From Caballeronia sp. dw_19 (GTDB lineage: Bacteria > Pseudomonadota > Gammaproteobacteria > Burkholderiales > Burkholderiaceae): a stretch of 64,000 bases of DNA. The notes under the pieces are model-generated. The model was not told the DNA's origin. It worked only from the letters and a program-made list of their open reading frames with translations, and made no database searches. The position numbers and the translations under genes were made by a program. The DNA lies in contig NZ_JAAVUQ010000007.1 in the NCBI RefSeq assembly GCF_018449515.1, forward strand, positions 124,001 through 188,000, in the 5' to 3' direction. Numbering within the stretch: the stretch's first letter is position 1; every line of letters begins with the position of its first letter. Positions 1 to 9,614 of the stretch are shown piece after piece.

Positions 1-238
1 CGTGGTCGTGACCGCCGAGCGTCACGCCGGCCATCTGGTGTTGACTGTCCGTGACACGGGAGTCGGCCTCGACGCGCAAGCACACCATGGCGCCCGCTTC
101 GGACTGCAACAGGTGCGCGAGCGCCTTTTCACGCTGTATGGCGAGGCCGGCTCGCTGGCGCTGCAACCAGCGCCAAACAACGATGGCGGCACGCTTGCCG
201 TTATCACGCTGCCATGTTCAAGGAGCAATGAAAAATGA
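1..238 (+). CDS. Sensor histidine kinase, C-terminal fragment (LytS-type partner)
   Basis: Only the last 79 or so codons are inside the window; the gene begins upstream. The visible part is the end of a GHKL-type ATPase domain: an 'RDTGVGLD' G1-like box, then 'GLQQVRERL' in the position of the second glycine box, and a short tail ending in a beta strand ('GGTLAVITLP'). Its stop codon overlaps the start of the LytTR response regulator by 4 bases (ATGA), so the two are translationally coupled and form a two-component pair. By family it would autophosphorylate on a histidine and pass the phosphate to the neighbour. The sensor domain and signal cannot be judged from here. Confidence 0.85.
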   Translation, partial: VVVTAERHAGHLVLTVRDTGVGLDAQAHHGARFGLQQVRERLFTLYGEAGSLALQPAPNNDGGTLAVITLPCSRSNEK

Positions 239-1044
239 AAACGACTGCACTGATCGCAGAAGACGAAGCGCTGCTGGCCGCCAACCTGCAATCCGAACTA
301 TTTGGTTTGTGGCCGGATCTGGAGATGGTCGCCATCGTCGGCGACGGACAGAGTGCGGCGCAAGAGGCGCTTCGATTGCAGCCCGACGTGCTTTTCCTCG
401 ATATCCGCATGCCGGGCATGACCGGGCTTGAATGTGCAGAGGCGCTTGCCGAAGAATGGCCCGAAGGCGGCAAGCCGTTTCCGCTGATCGTATTCGTCAC
501 GGCCTACGACGAATACGCGGTTCAAGCCTTCGAACGCGCAGCCTTCGACTACGTGCTCAAGCCCGTGCAAACGCCCCGGCTCGAACAAACCTGTGCGCGC
601 CTGAAAGAACGACTGCCCGACAGCAACGTGCCCGCGTCACTGGGCGGTATTGTTATCCAGATGCGCGAACTGCTCGCCGCCGGCAGCCCGCTGACAGGAC
701 ATGCCGCACAGGACAGCTCGCCGCTGCGGATCATTCAGGCGAGCGTGGGCAACACCATTTCGATGGTGCCCGTCGATGATGTCCTGTACTTGGAGGCGGC
801 CGACAAATATGTGCGTGTCGTCACGGCGGAACGCGAACACCTGGTCCGCTCCCCACTGAAGGAATTGTTGCAGCGACTCGACCCACAACGGTTCTGGCAG
901 ATCCATCGAGGTTCGGTGGTGCATTGCGATGCAATCGCCAGCGCACAACGCGACGAATCGGGCAAACTGACTTTGACGCTGCGGGAACACCCGGACCGTC
1001 TTGTCGTCAGCCGGCTTTACGCGGACCGCTTTCGCGGCTTATAG
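235..1044 (+). CDS. LytTR-family response regulator (AlgR/LytR type)
   Basis: 269 residues. An N-terminal receiver domain (about 1-120) has the acidic pair E9/D10, the phospho-acceptor D56 in 'FLDIRMPG', T89 and the conserved K109 in 'DYVLKP'. A linker leads to a C-terminal LytTR DNA-binding domain (about 170-269) with typical elements: 'DVLYLEAADKYVRV', 'FWQIHRGSVV' and the final 'VSRLYADRFRGL'. It is a cytoplasmic transcription factor. The start ATG overlaps the stop of the upstream kinase by 4 bases, which fixes it as the kinase's partner. LytTR regulators often control surface, carbon-uptake or virulence genes; nothing here shows the target. Confidence 0.93.
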   Translation: MKTTALIAEDEALLAANLQSELFGLWPDLEMVAIVGDGQSAAQEALRLQPDVLFLDIRMPGMTGLECAEALAEEWPEGGKPFPLIVFVTAYDEYAVQAFERAAFDYVLKPVQTPRLEQTCARLKERLPDSNVPASLGGIVIQMRELLAAGSPLTGHAAQDSSPLRIIQASVGNTISMVPVDDVLYLEAADKYVRVVTAEREHLVRSPLKELLQRLDPQRFWQIHRGSVVHCDAIASAQRDESGKLTLTLREHPDRLVVSRLYADRFRGL

Positions 1045-1192
1045 GACGTGCATGGCGGCTGGCGCGCCGCTTCCTCGTACCGGCGAAGCGACACCAACTG
1101 CCGGCACGATAGTTCGCAGTGCGACGAAAACCTCGCCGTCATCGTAAAATCAGGCTCGCAGCCATTCCCTTGCGCCATCGAGCGAGCGAAAG

Positions 1193-1312
1193 TCATCGAA
1201 CATGAATTGCCGGGCCATCCGGCACGCGCCCCGTGCCGGCGAGACGGTTGCCGTCGAGCTTGATCTCGCGTGGATCGACGAACAACGAAGCGAGGATGTT
1301 ATCGAGCGTCAT
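1193..1312 (-). pseudogene. Malonate decarboxylase gamma subunit remnant (mdcE 5' end)
   Basis: A minus-strand ATG at 1312 opens 39 codons that begin 'MTLDNILASLFV' and run through 'LDGNRLAGTGRVPDG' before a stop. I recognise this as resembling the first 35-40 residues of biotin-independent malonate decarboxylase gamma subunits, which have a similar 'LASLF...GTGR..DG' opening; this is recall, not a search. The rest of the roughly 230-residue subunit is missing. It starts inside the end of the mdcD-like fragment (14-base overlap), the order expected of an mdcD-mdcE operon. I read it as the truncated relic of a lost operon. Confidence 0.5.
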
Positions 1313-1617
1313 CTGCATTCTGCCTGAGAGCGTCCGCCTGTTCTCGAAAGGCTTCGGCCGGTAAGCCGGGTATCTCGTCCGGATCGGCGAACCCCAAGGC
1401 ATGCCAGATATCGCGCGCGTCGTGAGAATCGCTGAAGCGCTTCAGACGCGCTTTCAGCCGCGCCTGTTCGGCGCGCAGCGTGTCCAGATCGAGGCGCGCG
1501 GGTCGTTGAGCGGTGCCGCCACGGCGTCGCGAAACGCAGGGGCATTGTCATCCGCGTAGGCATCGGCCCCGCCGTTGAGCGCGCCGACCGTCGCCAACGC
1601 GCGATACCTGTTCGCCC
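1299..1617 (-). pseudogene. Malonate decarboxylase beta subunit remnant (mdcD 3' end), frameshifted
   Basis: On the minus strand a coherent protein can be read only by changing frame near 1495. The upstream segment is 'RYRALATVGALNGGADAYAD' and onward; the downstream segment is 'LDTLRAEQARLKARLKRF', then 'DARDIWHALGFADPDEIPGL', ending in TAA at 1301-1299. The helical 'LRAEQARL..RL.RF.D..DA..IW..LG' tail resembles the C-terminus of the MdcD carboxyltransferase subunit. The upstream frame ends in TGA soon after the shift and there is no usable start. With the adjacent mdcE-like piece it marks a decayed malonate decarboxylase locus. Assignment is from memory of the family. Confidence 0.5.
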
Positions 1618-1900
1618 GAATTGGTCAACGGGAGGAACAGCAATCCGAAAATACCTCCAGGTGAATGCCGATCTTTACCAGGTCGGTACGCTGGGCCCAC
1701 GCGTGTCAGAAACGAACGGCGCGTCGCGCACGCGAGCGGCGGATGTTCATCGTCTTCGGGCAGATTTGTCTAGGTGGTGTCTTGGGTCATTTGTCAGGTG
1801 CTTGGTGGACCAGTGGAACCTCACGGACTGCACGATCCAAACTTAAAATTGATTTCATAAAGTCAGGCTTCCTGGTTAATAAGCGAAGCGGATTATTCGG
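1618..1900. other. Non-coding decayed stretch between mdc and IS remnants
   Basis: No convincing gene on either strand. The minus strand beside 1618-1670 may continue the decayed mdcD reading (fragments such as 'VKIGIHLEVF'), but stops and frame changes prevent a call. From about 1760 the base composition becomes more AT-rich than the surrounding genes, as far as the IS remnant that starts near 1901. Confidence 0.4.
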
Positions 1901-2208
1901 ATGGGAAAATCAATTTGGACTGCCAATCATGAGCCAGATAAAAGAAAGGTGGCAATGGCAGCAATAAGTGGCGAGCGCACGCTAGCAAGATTTGTGCAGC
2001 AGTTTGAGGTTCATCCGGACAGGTCACGGAATACAAGCGTCAGTTGCGGGAACGAACGGCCGGTATGTTCAACGCAGTAGGCGCGTCCGTCACTGAGCCG
2101 CTGGTGGGTCTAAAGACGCTGAACGCAAAGATCGGCCAATTGGCGCCGGAGAATGATTTTTTGTCCCGCGCACTCGGCAAGGCGAGCTTGTTGAGTGCAG
2201 AGAAATAA
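1901..2208 (+). pseudogene. IS3-family transposase OrfA, frameshifted remnant
   Basis: Starting at ATG 1901 the translation 'MGKSIWTANHEPDKRKVA' then 'GERTLARFVQQFEVHP' matches the helix-turn-helix N-terminus of IS3-family OrfA proteins. After about residue 45 the reading must shift frame; the second frame then gives 'VTEYKRQLRERTAGMF', 'LNAKIGQLAPENDFLSRAL' and ends 'GKASLLSAEK' with TAA at 2206-2208. This last part is the usual OrfA leucine-zipper tail. One frameshift is enough to inactivate it. It is followed by OrfB debris, so a whole IS3 copy once sat here. Terminal inverted repeats were not identified. Confidence 0.8.
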
Positions 2209-2225
2209 TCGGTGGTGCCAGTCCC

Positions 2226-2426
2226 TTGTCAGGTATCCCTGCAGGTCAAGCCGGTCGGCATCAGGTGATCCAGTGGTACTACGCGCCGAGTCCGCTCAGC
2301 GCAGCAGATCTCGCGCTACTGCGCTGGATCGACGAGTTGTACGTAAAGCATCCGTTGGCTGGCGCGCGCGTTGATGTGCCTGCTCAAGCGAGAGGACATA
2401 GTGGCAGCACAAATTCCAGGCAATAA
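2226..2426 (+). pseudogene. IS3-family transposase OrfB, N-terminal remnant
   Basis: A 66-codon open stretch contains 'YYAPSPLSAADLALLRWIDE' followed by 'LYVKHPLAGAR', which corresponds to the N-terminal region of IS3-family OrfB (normally 'SVYY.P.P.S..DL.LM..IDELH...P.AGSRML'). A frame change just after 'GAR' would restore 'MCLLKREDIV'. The catalytic DDE core, some 200 residues further on, is entirely absent; the sequence runs instead into the terminator beside tRNA-Val. A broken insertion sequence, unable to move. Confidence 0.75.
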
Positions 2427-2456
2427 AAAACCCGCAGAGCCAATAGCCATGCGGGT
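2424..2456 (-). terminator. Rho-independent terminator for tRNA-Val
   Basis: A hairpin with arms 'AAAACCCGCA' and 'TGCGGGTTTT' separated by about 13 bases. Read on the minus strand, the direction of the tRNA gene, it ends in a T run. It also could stop transcription from the IS side. Confidence 0.7.
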
Positions 2457-2511
2457 TTTCGGATACTTCTCTGAGCTGCTTCAGACTACTTCGATCTTAC
2501 TTGCGAAACGG

Positions 2512-2587
2512 TGGTGGGTGCTGACGGGCTCGAACCGCCGACCTACGCCTTGTAAGGGCGCCGCTCTACCAACTGAGCTAAGCACCC
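2512..2587 (-). tRNA. tRNA-Val (anticodon UAC)
   Basis: 76 bases on the minus strand including an encoded CCA. Acceptor stem GGGTGCT pairs with AGCACCC; the D arm reads 'TAGCTCAGTTGGTAGAGC', the anticodon loop 'CTTACAA' gives anticodon TAC (valine, GUA/GUG codons), and the T arm is 'GGCGGTTCGAGCCC'. It lies about 120 bases after hupB and before a terminator, the arrangement usual in Burkholderiaceae. Confidence 0.97.
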
Positions 2588-2707
2588 CGTTTCTCGATCT
2601 TCTTATGCGGTCCTTCTCAAGCGATCTTCACACCCATTATGCAAAGTGTGTGATCCGCTCCGCCAGACTTGAAACCGTTTCAAACCGGCCCGTATCCAGC
2701 GAGTCCG

Positions 2708-2980
2708 CTAGTTTAGCGCATCTTTTAGCGCTTTGCCAGGGCGAAATTTCGGAACCTTCGCCGCTTTGATCTTGATCTCATCGCCGGTTCGGGGATTACG
2801 GCCGATGCGCGCCGTCCGCTTGCCCACGGCAAAGGTGCCAAAGCCGACCAGCGTCACCGAGCCGCCCTTCTTCAGGGTCGTCTTGACCCCGCCGATCAAG
2901 GCTTCGAGCGCGCGGCCGGCCGCCGCTTTAGAGATATCAGCTTGTTGCGCAATATGGTCGATCAGGTCCGTCTTGTTCAT
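2708..2980 (-). CDS. hupB: DNA-binding protein HU-beta
   Basis: 90 residues, the normal HU length. It begins '[12 protein letters not shown]' and has the DNA-arm signature '[21 protein letters not shown]' with the intercalating proline after 'RNP'. HU is a homo- or heterodimeric nucleoid protein that bends DNA. I chose the start at 2980 rather than a longer in-frame one at 3025, because the extra 15 residues are not HU-like and a purine-rich GGGGGA Shine-Dalgarno precedes 2980. It follows lon on the same strand, separated by a strong terminator, matching the lon-hupB order of E. coli, which identifies it as the beta type. Confidence 0.97.
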   Translation of the reverse strand: MNKTDLIDHIAQQADISKAAAGRALEALIGGVKTTLKKGGSVTLVGFGTFAVGKRTARIGRNPRTGDEIKIKAAKVPKFRPGKALKDALN

Positions 2981-3185
2981 TGTGTGATCCCCCGAATAAT
3001 GGTTTGTGGATGGGCGATGCTGCAAAGAGTACGTTCACGACAGGCTGCTTTAGCACGGGCCCCGGAAACCCAGGTGCGGCGGTCATTAGAAGTAGCCGAA
3101 AGACAGGTGTCAACCGGGATTGAGCCTGATTAGAGAGCCTCCGCTGGAACTCTGGCGCGCTAAAGCGCAGGGCGGACCGGTCAAT

Positions 3186-3229
3186 AAAAAACCCCGCGAG
3201 GTCAGTTCACACTGACCTCGCGGGGTTTT
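3186..3229 (-). terminator. Terminator of lon
   Basis: A long perfect hairpin: arms AAAACCCCGCGAGGTCAGT and its complement around a loop of about 4 bases, followed on the minus strand by a T-rich run. It lies 49 bases downstream of the lon stop and before hupB, so hupB needs its own promoter in the 3000-3185 gap. Confidence 0.9.
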
Positions 3230-3277
3230 GGTTCGCCGGCTCGGCGCGACCGCTTCGGGCCGCGCCTCGACGGGCGT

Positions 3278-5701
3278 TTAATGCTTCACGAACTCACCAG
3301 CTGCTGGCGTGTCCTTCTTTTCCGCAACAGCGGGCGTTGCCGGCTTGGCTTCTTCTTCCGGCAGCGCTGCTGGCACACGTTCGAGCGCGAGCTCAAGGAC
3401 CTTGTCGATCCAGCGAACTGGAACGATTTCGATCGAGTTCTTCACGTTGTCCGGAATCTCGGCCAGATCCTTCGTGTTCTCTTCCGGGATCAGCACGAGC
3501 TTGATGCCGCCGCGATGCGCCGCCAGCAACTTCTCCTTCAATCCGCCGATAGGCAACACTTCGCCACGCAACGTGATTTCGCCGGTCATTGCCACGTCTG
3601 CACGAACCGGAATACCGGTCAATACGGACACCAGCGCTGTAGTCATTGCGATACCGGCGGACGGACCGTCCTTAGGCGTCGCGCCTTCGGGCACGTGGAT
3701 GTGGATGTCCTTCTTCTCGAACGCCTCGTCCGATACACCCAGACGACGCGACCGCGAACGCACCACTGAACGCGCTGCCTCGACCGACTCCTTCATCACG
3801 TCGCCGAGCGAACCCGTGCGGATGATGTTGCCCTTGCCCGGCATCACAGCGGCTTCGATGGTCAGCAAGTCGCCGCCCACTTCCGTCCACGCGAGACCCG
3901 TCACCTGGCCGACCTGGTTCTCCTTCGCGGCCAGACCGAAGTCGGTCTTGCGCACGCCGAGGAACGAGTCGATGTTGCTGCCGTCGATCCGGACCGCGCC
4001 TTCTGCCTTCTTCAGCAGAAGCATCTTCACGACCTTGCGGCAGATCTTCGACATTTCGCGCTCGAGCGACCGAACACCGGCTTCACGCGTGTAGTAACGA
4101 ATGATGTCGCGGATCGCTTCTTCGGTGAGATCCATCTCGCCAGCCTTGAGGCCGTTGTTGCGGATCTGCTTTGGCAACAAGTACTTCTGCGCGATGTTGA
4201 TCTTCTCGTCCTCGGTGTAACCCGAGAGGCGAATTACTTCCATCCGGTCGAGCAACGGCGGCGGAATGTTCAGCGAGTTCGACGTCGCCACGAACATCAC
4301 GTCCGACAAGTCGAAATCGACTTCGATGTAGTGATCGGCGAACGTATGGTTCTGTTCCGGATCGAGCACTTCAAGCAAAGCAGACGCCGGGTCGCCGCGG
4401 AAATCCATGCCCATCTTGTCGACTTCGTCGAGCAGGAAAAGCGGATTGCGCACGCCGATCTTCGACAGGCTCTGCAAGATCTTGCCGGGCATCGACCCAA
4501 TGTACGTGCGACGGTGACCGCGAATCTCGGACTCGTCATGCACGCCGCCGAGCGCCATGCGCACGAACTTGCGGTTCGTTGCGCGGGCAATCGACTGGCC
4601 CAGCGAGGTCTTGCCGACGCCCGGAGGCCCGACGAGGCACAGGATAGGCGCCTTGACCTTTTCGACCCTTTGCTGGACCGCAAGATACTCGAGGATCCGT
4701 TCCTTGACCTTCTCAAGGCCAAAGTGATCTTCGTCGAGCACCCGTTCCGCATTCGAGAGGTCATTGTTGACCTTGCTCTTCTTGCGCCACGGCAGGCCGA
4801 TCAGCGTGTCGATGTAGTTGCGCACAACGGTGGCTTCAGCCGACATAGGCGACATCAGCTTGAGCTTCTTCAGCTCGGCGTCAGCCTTCTTCTTGGCTTC
4901 CTTAGGCATGCGTGCGTTGGTGATGCGCTTCTCGAGTTCTTCGAGATCCGCACCTTCCTCGCCTTCGCCCAATTCCTTCTGGATCGCCTTGACCTGTTCG
5001 TTCAGGTAATACTCGCGCTGGCTCTTTTCCATCTGACGCTTCACGCGTCCACGAATGCGCTTTTCGACCTGAAGAATGTCGATCTCGGCTTCGAGCTGGG
5101 CAAGCAGATGCTCAAGGCGTTCCACAACCGGGAACATCTCGAGAATGTGTTGCTTCTGGTCGAGCTTCAGCGGCAAATGCGCGGCGATGGTGTCAGCCAG
5201 GCGACCCGCTTCGTCGATACCCGACAGCGACGTCAGGATCTCAGGCGGGATCTTCTTGTTGAGTTTCACGTACTGATCGAACTGCGACACAATCGCGCGG
5301 CGCAGCGCTTCAGTTTCAGCGCTGTCGGCGTGGTCGGGTTCGAGCGGCATCACGTCGCAGGAAAACTGTGTTTCCTGTTCTTCGATCGTGAGCGTCTTGG
5401 CACGCTGCAAGCCTTCGACCAGCACCTTCACGGTACCGTCCGGCAGCTTCAGCATTTGCAGGATGTTTGCGATACATCCCACTTCGTACATGTCTTTTTC
5501 GGTCGGCTCGTCTTTCGCAGCGGTCTTCTGGGCGACAAGCATGATGTGCTTGCCCCCTTCCATCGCGGCTTCGAGTGCCTTGATCGATTTGGGTCGTCCG
5601 ACAAAAAGCGGAATCACCATGTGCGGGAAAACGACTACGTCACGCAGCGGGAGCAACGGGAGAGTAATGCGTTCCTGCGGGAGGAGTTGGGTTCCTGACA
5701 T
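3278..5701 (-). CDS. lon: ATP-dependent protease La (LonA)
   Basis: 807 residues. LonA degrades misfolded and regulatory proteins in the cytoplasm. Domains in order: LAN substrate-binding domain (about 15-210), helical linker, AAA+ module with Walker A 'GPPGVGKT' and Walker B '[10 protein letters not shown]', and the C-terminal serine protease domain with catalytic S681 in 'PKDGPSAG' and K724 in 'GGLKEKLL' (E. coli S679/K722). An in-frame ATG six bases upstream (5707) is possible, but the GGGGA Shine-Dalgarno is only 2 bases from it and 8 from the ATG at 5701. The tail is short and charged, rich in Pro/Ala/Glu/Lys. A possible sigma-32 promoter lies just upstream. Confidence 0.98.
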   Translation of the reverse strand: MSGTQLLPQERITLPLLPLRDVVVFPHMVIPLFVGRPKSIKALEAAMEGGKHIMLVAQKTAAKDEPTEKDMYEVGCIANILQMLKLPDGTVKVLVEGLQRAKTLTIEEQETQFSCDVMPLEPDHADSAETEALRRAIVSQFDQYVKLNKKIPPEILTSLSGIDEAGRLADTIAAHLPLKLDQKQHILEMFPVVERLEHLLAQLEAEIDILQVEKRIRGRVKRQMEKSQREYYLNEQVKAIQKELGEGEEGADLEELEKRITNARMPKEAKKKADAELKKLKLMSPMSAEATVVRNYIDTLIGLPWRKKSKVNNDLSNAERVLDEDHFGLEKVKERILEYLAVQQRVEKVKAPILCLVGPPGVGKTSLGQSIARATNRKFVRMALGGVHDESEIRGHRRTYIGSMPGKILQSLSKIGVRNPLFLLDEVDKMGMDFRGDPASALLEVLDPEQNHTFADHYIEVDFDLSDVMFVATSNSLNIPPPLLDRMEVIRLSGYTEDEKINIAQKYLLPKQIRNNGLKAGEMDLTEEAIRDIIRYYTREAGVRSLEREMSKICRKVVKMLLLKKAEGAVRIDGSNIDSFLGVRKTDFGLAAKENQVGQVTGLAWTEVGGDLLTIEAAVMPGKGNIIRTGSLGDVMKESVEAARSVVRSRSRRLGVSDEAFEKKDIHIHVPEGATPKDGPSAGIAMTTALVSVLTGIPVRADVAMTGEITLRGEVLPIGGLKEKLLAAHRGGIKLVLIPEENTKDLAEIPDNVKNSIEIVPVRWIDKVLELALERVPAALPEEEAKPATPAVAEKKDTPAAGEFVKH

Positions 5702-5736
5702 TTTCATTTCCCCAGTAGTGGAATCAGTTCAGTCGT

Positions 5737-5764
5737 AAATAAGGCCGTCAAAATGGATTGCAAG
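5737..5764 (-). promoter_or_regulatory. Possible heat-shock (sigma-32) promoter of lon
   Basis: On the minus strand CTTGCAA (5764-5758) and CCTTATTT (5744-5737) are separated by 13 bases. This approximates the sigma-32 pattern CTTGAAA - 13 to 15 bases - CCCCATNT, and the predicted start falls about 30 bases before the lon ATG. lon is a classical sigma-32 gene in enterobacteria. The match is partial, so this is a suggestion. Confidence 0.35.
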
Positions 5765-5853
5765 CCTTAAGCGTGTGGGAAAAGATCAATGAATCGAAAA
5801 AATTCGCCTCAGTAACGTGTCAGTAACGTCCACAAGATATCCGAAAAATAAAC

Positions 5854-5886
5854 AAAAAGCCGTTCACGTTGCCATGAACGGCTTTT
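5854..5886 (-). terminator. Terminator of clpX
   Basis: Hairpin AAAAAGCCGTTCA / TGAACGGCTTTT with an 8-base loop, 20 bases beyond the clpX stop. Read on the minus strand it ends in a T run. It separates clpX from lon. Confidence 0.88.
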
Positions 5887-5905
5887 CGCCGACACACAGC
5901 CCAAC

Positions 5906-7177
5906 TCAGTTAGAACCTGCTACCTTCGGCGTGTCTTCGTAGATCAAAAGCGGCTTGCCGTCGCCATCGATTGTATTGTCATCCACGATAACCTTGCTCA
6001 CACCCTTCATTGCCGGCAACTCGTACATCACGTCCAGCAACGCTTGTTCCAGAATGGACCGCAGACCACGCGCACCCGTCTTGCGACGGATTGCCTTCAA
6101 CGCGATAGCCTTCAGCGCGCCCGGACGAATCTCCAGGTCGACACGTTCCATGTTGAACAGCTTGTGATACTGCTTCACCAGCGCATTCTTCGGCTCAGTC
6201 AAGATCTTGATCAGCGCGTCTTCATCCAGCTTGCCGAGCGTCGCCACCACGGGCAGACGGCCGATCAGTTCGGGAATCAAACCGAACTTGATCAGGTCTT
6301 CCGGTTCCACTTCGCGCAGCACTTCACCCGCGTCGCGATCCACCTTGCTCTTCACGCTTGCGCCAAAACCGATACCGGTCTTTTCCGTACGATCGATGAT
6401 GACCTTTTCAAGGCCGTCGAACGCGCCGCCGCAGATGAACAGAATGTTGGTGGTGTCGACCTGGATGAAGTCCTGGTTCGGGTGCTTCCGGCCGCCTTGC
6501 GGGGGCACTGAAGCCATCGTACCTTCGACCAGCTTCAGCAGCGCTTGCTGGACGCCCTCGCCCGACACGTCGCGCGTGATGGACGGGTTATCCGACTTGC
6601 GGCTGATCTTGTCGATTTCGTCGATGTAGACAATGCCGCGCTGGGCCTTGTCGACTTCGTAGTTACAGTTCTGCAGCAGCTTCTGAATAATGTTTTCAAC
6701 GTCTTCGCCAACATAGCCGGCTTCCGTCAGCGTGGTTGCGTCTGCAATCACGAACGGGACGTTCAACATGCGCGCGAGCGTTTGCGCGAGCAAGGTCTTG
6801 CCCGAACCCGTGGGTCCGATCAGCAGGATATTGCTCTTCGACAACTCGATATCGTCTTTCTTCTCGAGATGCTTGAGACGCTTGTAGTGGTTATAAACCG
6901 CCACTGCAAGAATCCGCTTCGCGCGTTCCTGACCGATCACGTACTGGTTCAGGATCTCGCTGATCTCTTGCGGACTCGGCAGGTCCGACTTCGTCAGGCC
7001 AGCCTCTTCCGCCGCGCCGGCAGCTTCGTCGCGGATAATTTCATTGCACAAGTCGATGCATTCATCGCAGATGAACACAGAAGGACCTGCAATCAACTTC
7101 TTGACCTCGTGCTGGCTCTTGCCGCAGAACGAGCAATACAACAGCTTTTCGCTGTTAGAACCTTTTTTGTCCGCCAT
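5906..7177 (-). CDS. clpX: ATP-dependent Clp protease, unfoldase subunit ClpX
   Basis: 423 residues. ClpX is the hexameric AAA+ unfoldase that feeds substrates into ClpP. Visible features: N-terminal zinc-binding domain with C15, C18, C37 and C40; Walker A 'GPTGSGKT' (121-128); pore loop GYVGE (154-158); Walker B 'IVYIDEIDK' (182-190); RKH loop (230-232); and the IGF loop (269-271) that docks ClpP. A GGAGG Shine-Dalgarno precedes the ATG. It follows clpP on the same strand with a 256-base gap, large enough for its own promoter, and is closed by a terminator. Confidence 0.98.
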   Translation of the reverse strand: MADKKGSNSEKLLYCSFCGKSQHEVKKLIAGPSVFICDECIDLCNEIIRDEAAGAAEEAGLTKSDLPSPQEISEILNQYVIGQERAKRILAVAVYNHYKRLKHLEKKDDIELSKSNILLIGPTGSGKTLLAQTLARMLNVPFVIADATTLTEAGYVGEDVENIIQKLLQNCNYEVDKAQRGIVYIDEIDKISRKSDNPSITRDVSGEGVQQALLKLVEGTMASVPPQGGRKHPNQDFIQVDTTNILFICGGAFDGLEKVIIDRTEKTGIGFGASVKSKVDRDAGEVLREVEPEDLIKFGLIPELIGRLPVVATLGKLDEDALIKILTEPKNALVKQYHKLFNMERVDLEIRPGALKAIALKAIRRKTGARGLRSILEQALLDVMYELPAMKGVSKVIVDDNTIDGDGKPLLIYEDTPKVAGSN

Positions 7178-7433
7178 GGATGTGCGAGCCTCCGGACACT
7201 CGATTACATAATACGCCGCTCAATTCACCTACGCAGAAATGGCATGTGCGCAGGTTGAAAGCGTGTGTGGCGTGTGCTTTGACGCCGTTTTCCGCGTTGG
7301 CTCCAGCCGGGCGCGGCTGGAATCCCCGCGCCGCCGCTGGCGGCCTGGCTCGAAACCGCAACGTCCGTATGGACAAAAACGGAACAGCCGGCCCGTTATT
7401 CCCCAACGACCGGCGCTGATCACGGACGCCCGT
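7178..7433. other. clpP-clpX intergenic region
   Basis: 256 bases without a credible gene. No strong hairpin was seen, so transcription from clpP may read into clpX; a separate clpX promoter could also lie here. Confidence 0.5.
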
Positions 7434-8087
7434 TCAGGGGCGCTTGTGAAGAACCTGATCGACGATACCGTACGCCTGCGCGTCGTCGCCGGACATGAAA
7501 TTGTCGCGGTCGGTGTCACGTGCGAGACGTTCTGCCGGCTGACCCGTATGGTGCGCGAGCAGCTGGTTCAGGCGTTCCTTCAGGTACAGGATTTCCCGTG
7601 CCTGAATTTCGATATCCGACGCCTGCCCGCGCGCGCCGCCGAGCGGCTGGTGAATCATCACGCGCGAGTTGGGCAGCGCAACGCGCTTGCCCTTGGCGCC
7701 CGCTGCCAGCAGGAAAGCACCCATGCTCGCGGCCAGTCCCATGCACAACGTGGCGACATCCGGTTTCACGAACTGCATGGTGTCGTAAATGGCCATGCCA
7801 GCCGACACCGAGCCACCCGGGCTGTTGATGTACAGGCTGATGTCCTTGTCGGGGTTTTCGCTTTCGAGGAACAGCAACTGCGCGACCACCAGGTTGGCTG
7901 TCTGGTCATTCACTTCGCCGACCAGGAACACCAGGCGCTCTTTCAACAGGCGCGAATAGATGTCATAGGCACGTTCGCCGCGGCCGCTCGTTTCCACAAC
8001 CATGGGCACCAGACCGAGCGCCTTGGTTTCGAAATCATGCGGCGCGTTCGACGCGAGCGTGTCCAGTAATTGAGCGCGAAAGGTCAT
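7434..8087 (-). CDS. clpP: ATP-dependent Clp protease proteolytic subunit ClpP (primary copy)
   Basis: 217 residues. It forms the double-heptamer serine protease chamber. The catalytic triad is S121 ('GLAASMGAF'), H146 ('MIHQPLGG') and D195 ('DTDRDNF'). I chose the start at 8087 ('MTFRAQLLD'), preceded by AAGGA at good spacing; an upstream in-frame ATG at 8204 adds 39 residues not typical of the family. It sits between tig and clpX, the canonical order. A second clpP lies at 16337-16939; this copy, next to clpX, is the housekeeping one. Confidence 0.97.
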   Translation of the reverse strand: MTFRAQLLDTLASNAPHDFETKALGLVPMVVETSGRGERAYDIYSRLLKERLVFLVGEVNDQTANLVVAQLLFLESENPDKDISLYINSPGGSVSAGMAIYDTMQFVKPDVATLCMGLAASMGAFLLAAGAKGKRVALPNSRVMIHQPLGGARGQASDIEIQAREILYLKERLNQLLAHHTGQPAERLARDTDRDNFMSGDDAQAYGIVDQVLHKRP

Positions 8088-8258
8088 GCAATTTCCTTGT
8101 TCGGAATAGGGATACTGAACGACAAAGGAACATCCGAAAAACGGCACAACTGGGTAACCGGCATCAGCACCTGCATCAACAACACCAATGCAATCGAAAT
8201 ACAAAAAAGGCGTGCCGGCCCGTCACCTCGACGGCCCTGCACGCCCTGTCGACGCTGC

Positions 8259-9614
8259 TTACGCTTGCGCCGTCGCGCTGGCCAATTCTTCGAAGCTTAC
8301 TTCCTTGTCGTTCACTCGGGCCTTGCCGAGCACGAAGTCAACGACGTTGCTTTCCACAACATACGCTTCCATTTCGGCGAGGCGCTGCTGATTCGAATAA
8401 TACCAGCGGACGACTTCCTTCGGGTCCTCGTAGCTTTTCGCGAATTCGTCGACTTCCGCGCGGATCTGTTCCGGCTTCGCCTGCAGGTCGTTGGCCTTGA
8501 CCAGTTCGGCCAGAACCAGGCCCAGCTTGACGCGGCGTTCAGCTTGTTCCGCGAACATTTCTGCGGGAATGGGAGCGTCCGCTGCGTTCGGCACACCGCG
8601 TTGTTGCAGATCCTGACGCGCCATTTCCACCAGACGTTGCTGGTCCTGCTCGACCAGCGCCTTCGGCACGTCGAGTTCGGAGATTTTCAGCAGCGCGTCC
8701 ATGACCTGGTTCTTCACGATCTGCTGGGTGCGGCGCTTGGCTTCGCGCTCCAGATTGTCTTTGATCTCACCGCGCATCTTGGTCGTGTCGCCGTCTTCCA
8801 CGCCCAGCGACTTCGCGAAGTCGGTATCGATTTCCGGCAGGTGCGCCCATTCGATCTTCTTCATCGTAATGGTGAACTGGGCCGTTTTGCCGGCCACGTC
8901 CTTGCCGTGATAGTCCTCGGGGAACTTGAGGTCGAATTCCTTCGACTCGCCGACCTTCAGGCCGAGCGCCGCCGTTTCGAATTCCGGCAACATGCGGCCT
9001 TCGCCCAGCACGAACGTGAAGTCTTCAGCGCTGCCGCCTTCGAACAGCACGCCCTCGAGCTTGCCGACGAAGTCCATGGTCACGCGGTCGCCGTCTTTAG
9101 CTGCCGTATCCGCGCCGCCGTCACCGTGCTCGCCGCCTTCGCCGCGTGCGTGGTAGTGAACGCGCTGCTTGCGCAGGATTTCCAGCGTGCGGTCGATTTC
9201 CGCTTCCGAGATGGTCGTGACCGTGCGTTCGATTTCAGCCGTTGCCACGTCGCCGACCTTGACTTCCGGGTACACCTCGAAGGTTGCGTCGAATGCGTAA
9301 TCGGCCGCTTCTTCCGCTACTTCGCCGCCCTTGGGCGCAAAGCTCGGCTGGCCTGCCACACGCAGATTTTCGGTGCGCGTGACGTCGAAGAATTCCTTGC
9401 CTACCTTGTCGCTCAGCACTTCAGCTTCAACCTGGCCCTGGTACTGCTGCGTCACCATCTTGAGCGGCACCTTGCCCGGGCGGAAACCCGGCATGCGCAC
9501 GTTTTTCGCCAGCTGACGGATACGCGAATCCACTTCCTTTTGCACCGTATCTTTCGGCAGGGAAATCGTCACACGGCGTTCGAGCTTGCCGAGGTTTTCA
9601 ACAACGTTAGCCAT
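8259..9614 (-). CDS. tig: Trigger factor (ribosome-associated chaperone, peptidyl-prolyl isomerase)
   Basis: 451 residues, close to the usual 430-450. It binds the ribosome at the exit tunnel and folds nascent chains. The N-terminal ribosome-binding domain carries the signature 'GFRPGKVP' (about residues 43-50). The FKBP-like isomerase domain follows (about 165-250; '[13 protein letters not shown]'), with an inserted acidic, glycine-rich '[10 protein letters not shown]' linker before it, and then the alpha-helical C-terminal chaperone domain. The start at 9614 gives the standard '[14 protein letters not shown]'; a longer in-frame start at 9728 is not family-like. First gene of the tig-clpP-clpX block. 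Confidence 0.97.
   Translation of the reverse strand: MANVVENLGKLERRVTISLPKDTVQKEVDSRIRQLAKNVRMPGFRPGKVPLKMVTQQYQGQVEAEVLSDKVGKEFFDVTRTENLRVAGQPSFAPKGGEVAEEAADYAFDATFEVYPEVKVGDVATAEIERTVTTISEAEIDRTLEILRKQRVHYHARGEGGEHGDGGADTAAKDGDRVTMDFVGKLEGVLFEGGSAEDFTFVLGEGRMLPEFETAALGLKVGESKEFDLKFPEDYHGKDVAGKTAQFTITMKKIEWAHLPEIDTDFAKSLGVEDGDTTKMRGEIKDNLEREAKRRTQQIVKNQVMDALLKISELDVPKALVEQDQQRLVEMARQDLQQRGVPNAADAPIPAEMFAEQAERRVKLGLVLAELVKANDLQAKPEQIRAEVDEFAKSYEDPKEVVRWYYSNQQRLAEMEAYVVESNVVDFVLGKARVNDKEVSFEELASATAQA

Noticed and set aside
1661..1967. Two overlapping plus-strand frames of 61 and 100 codons
   Set aside because: They span decayed DNA and the start of the IS remnant with no ribosome site or recognisable product.
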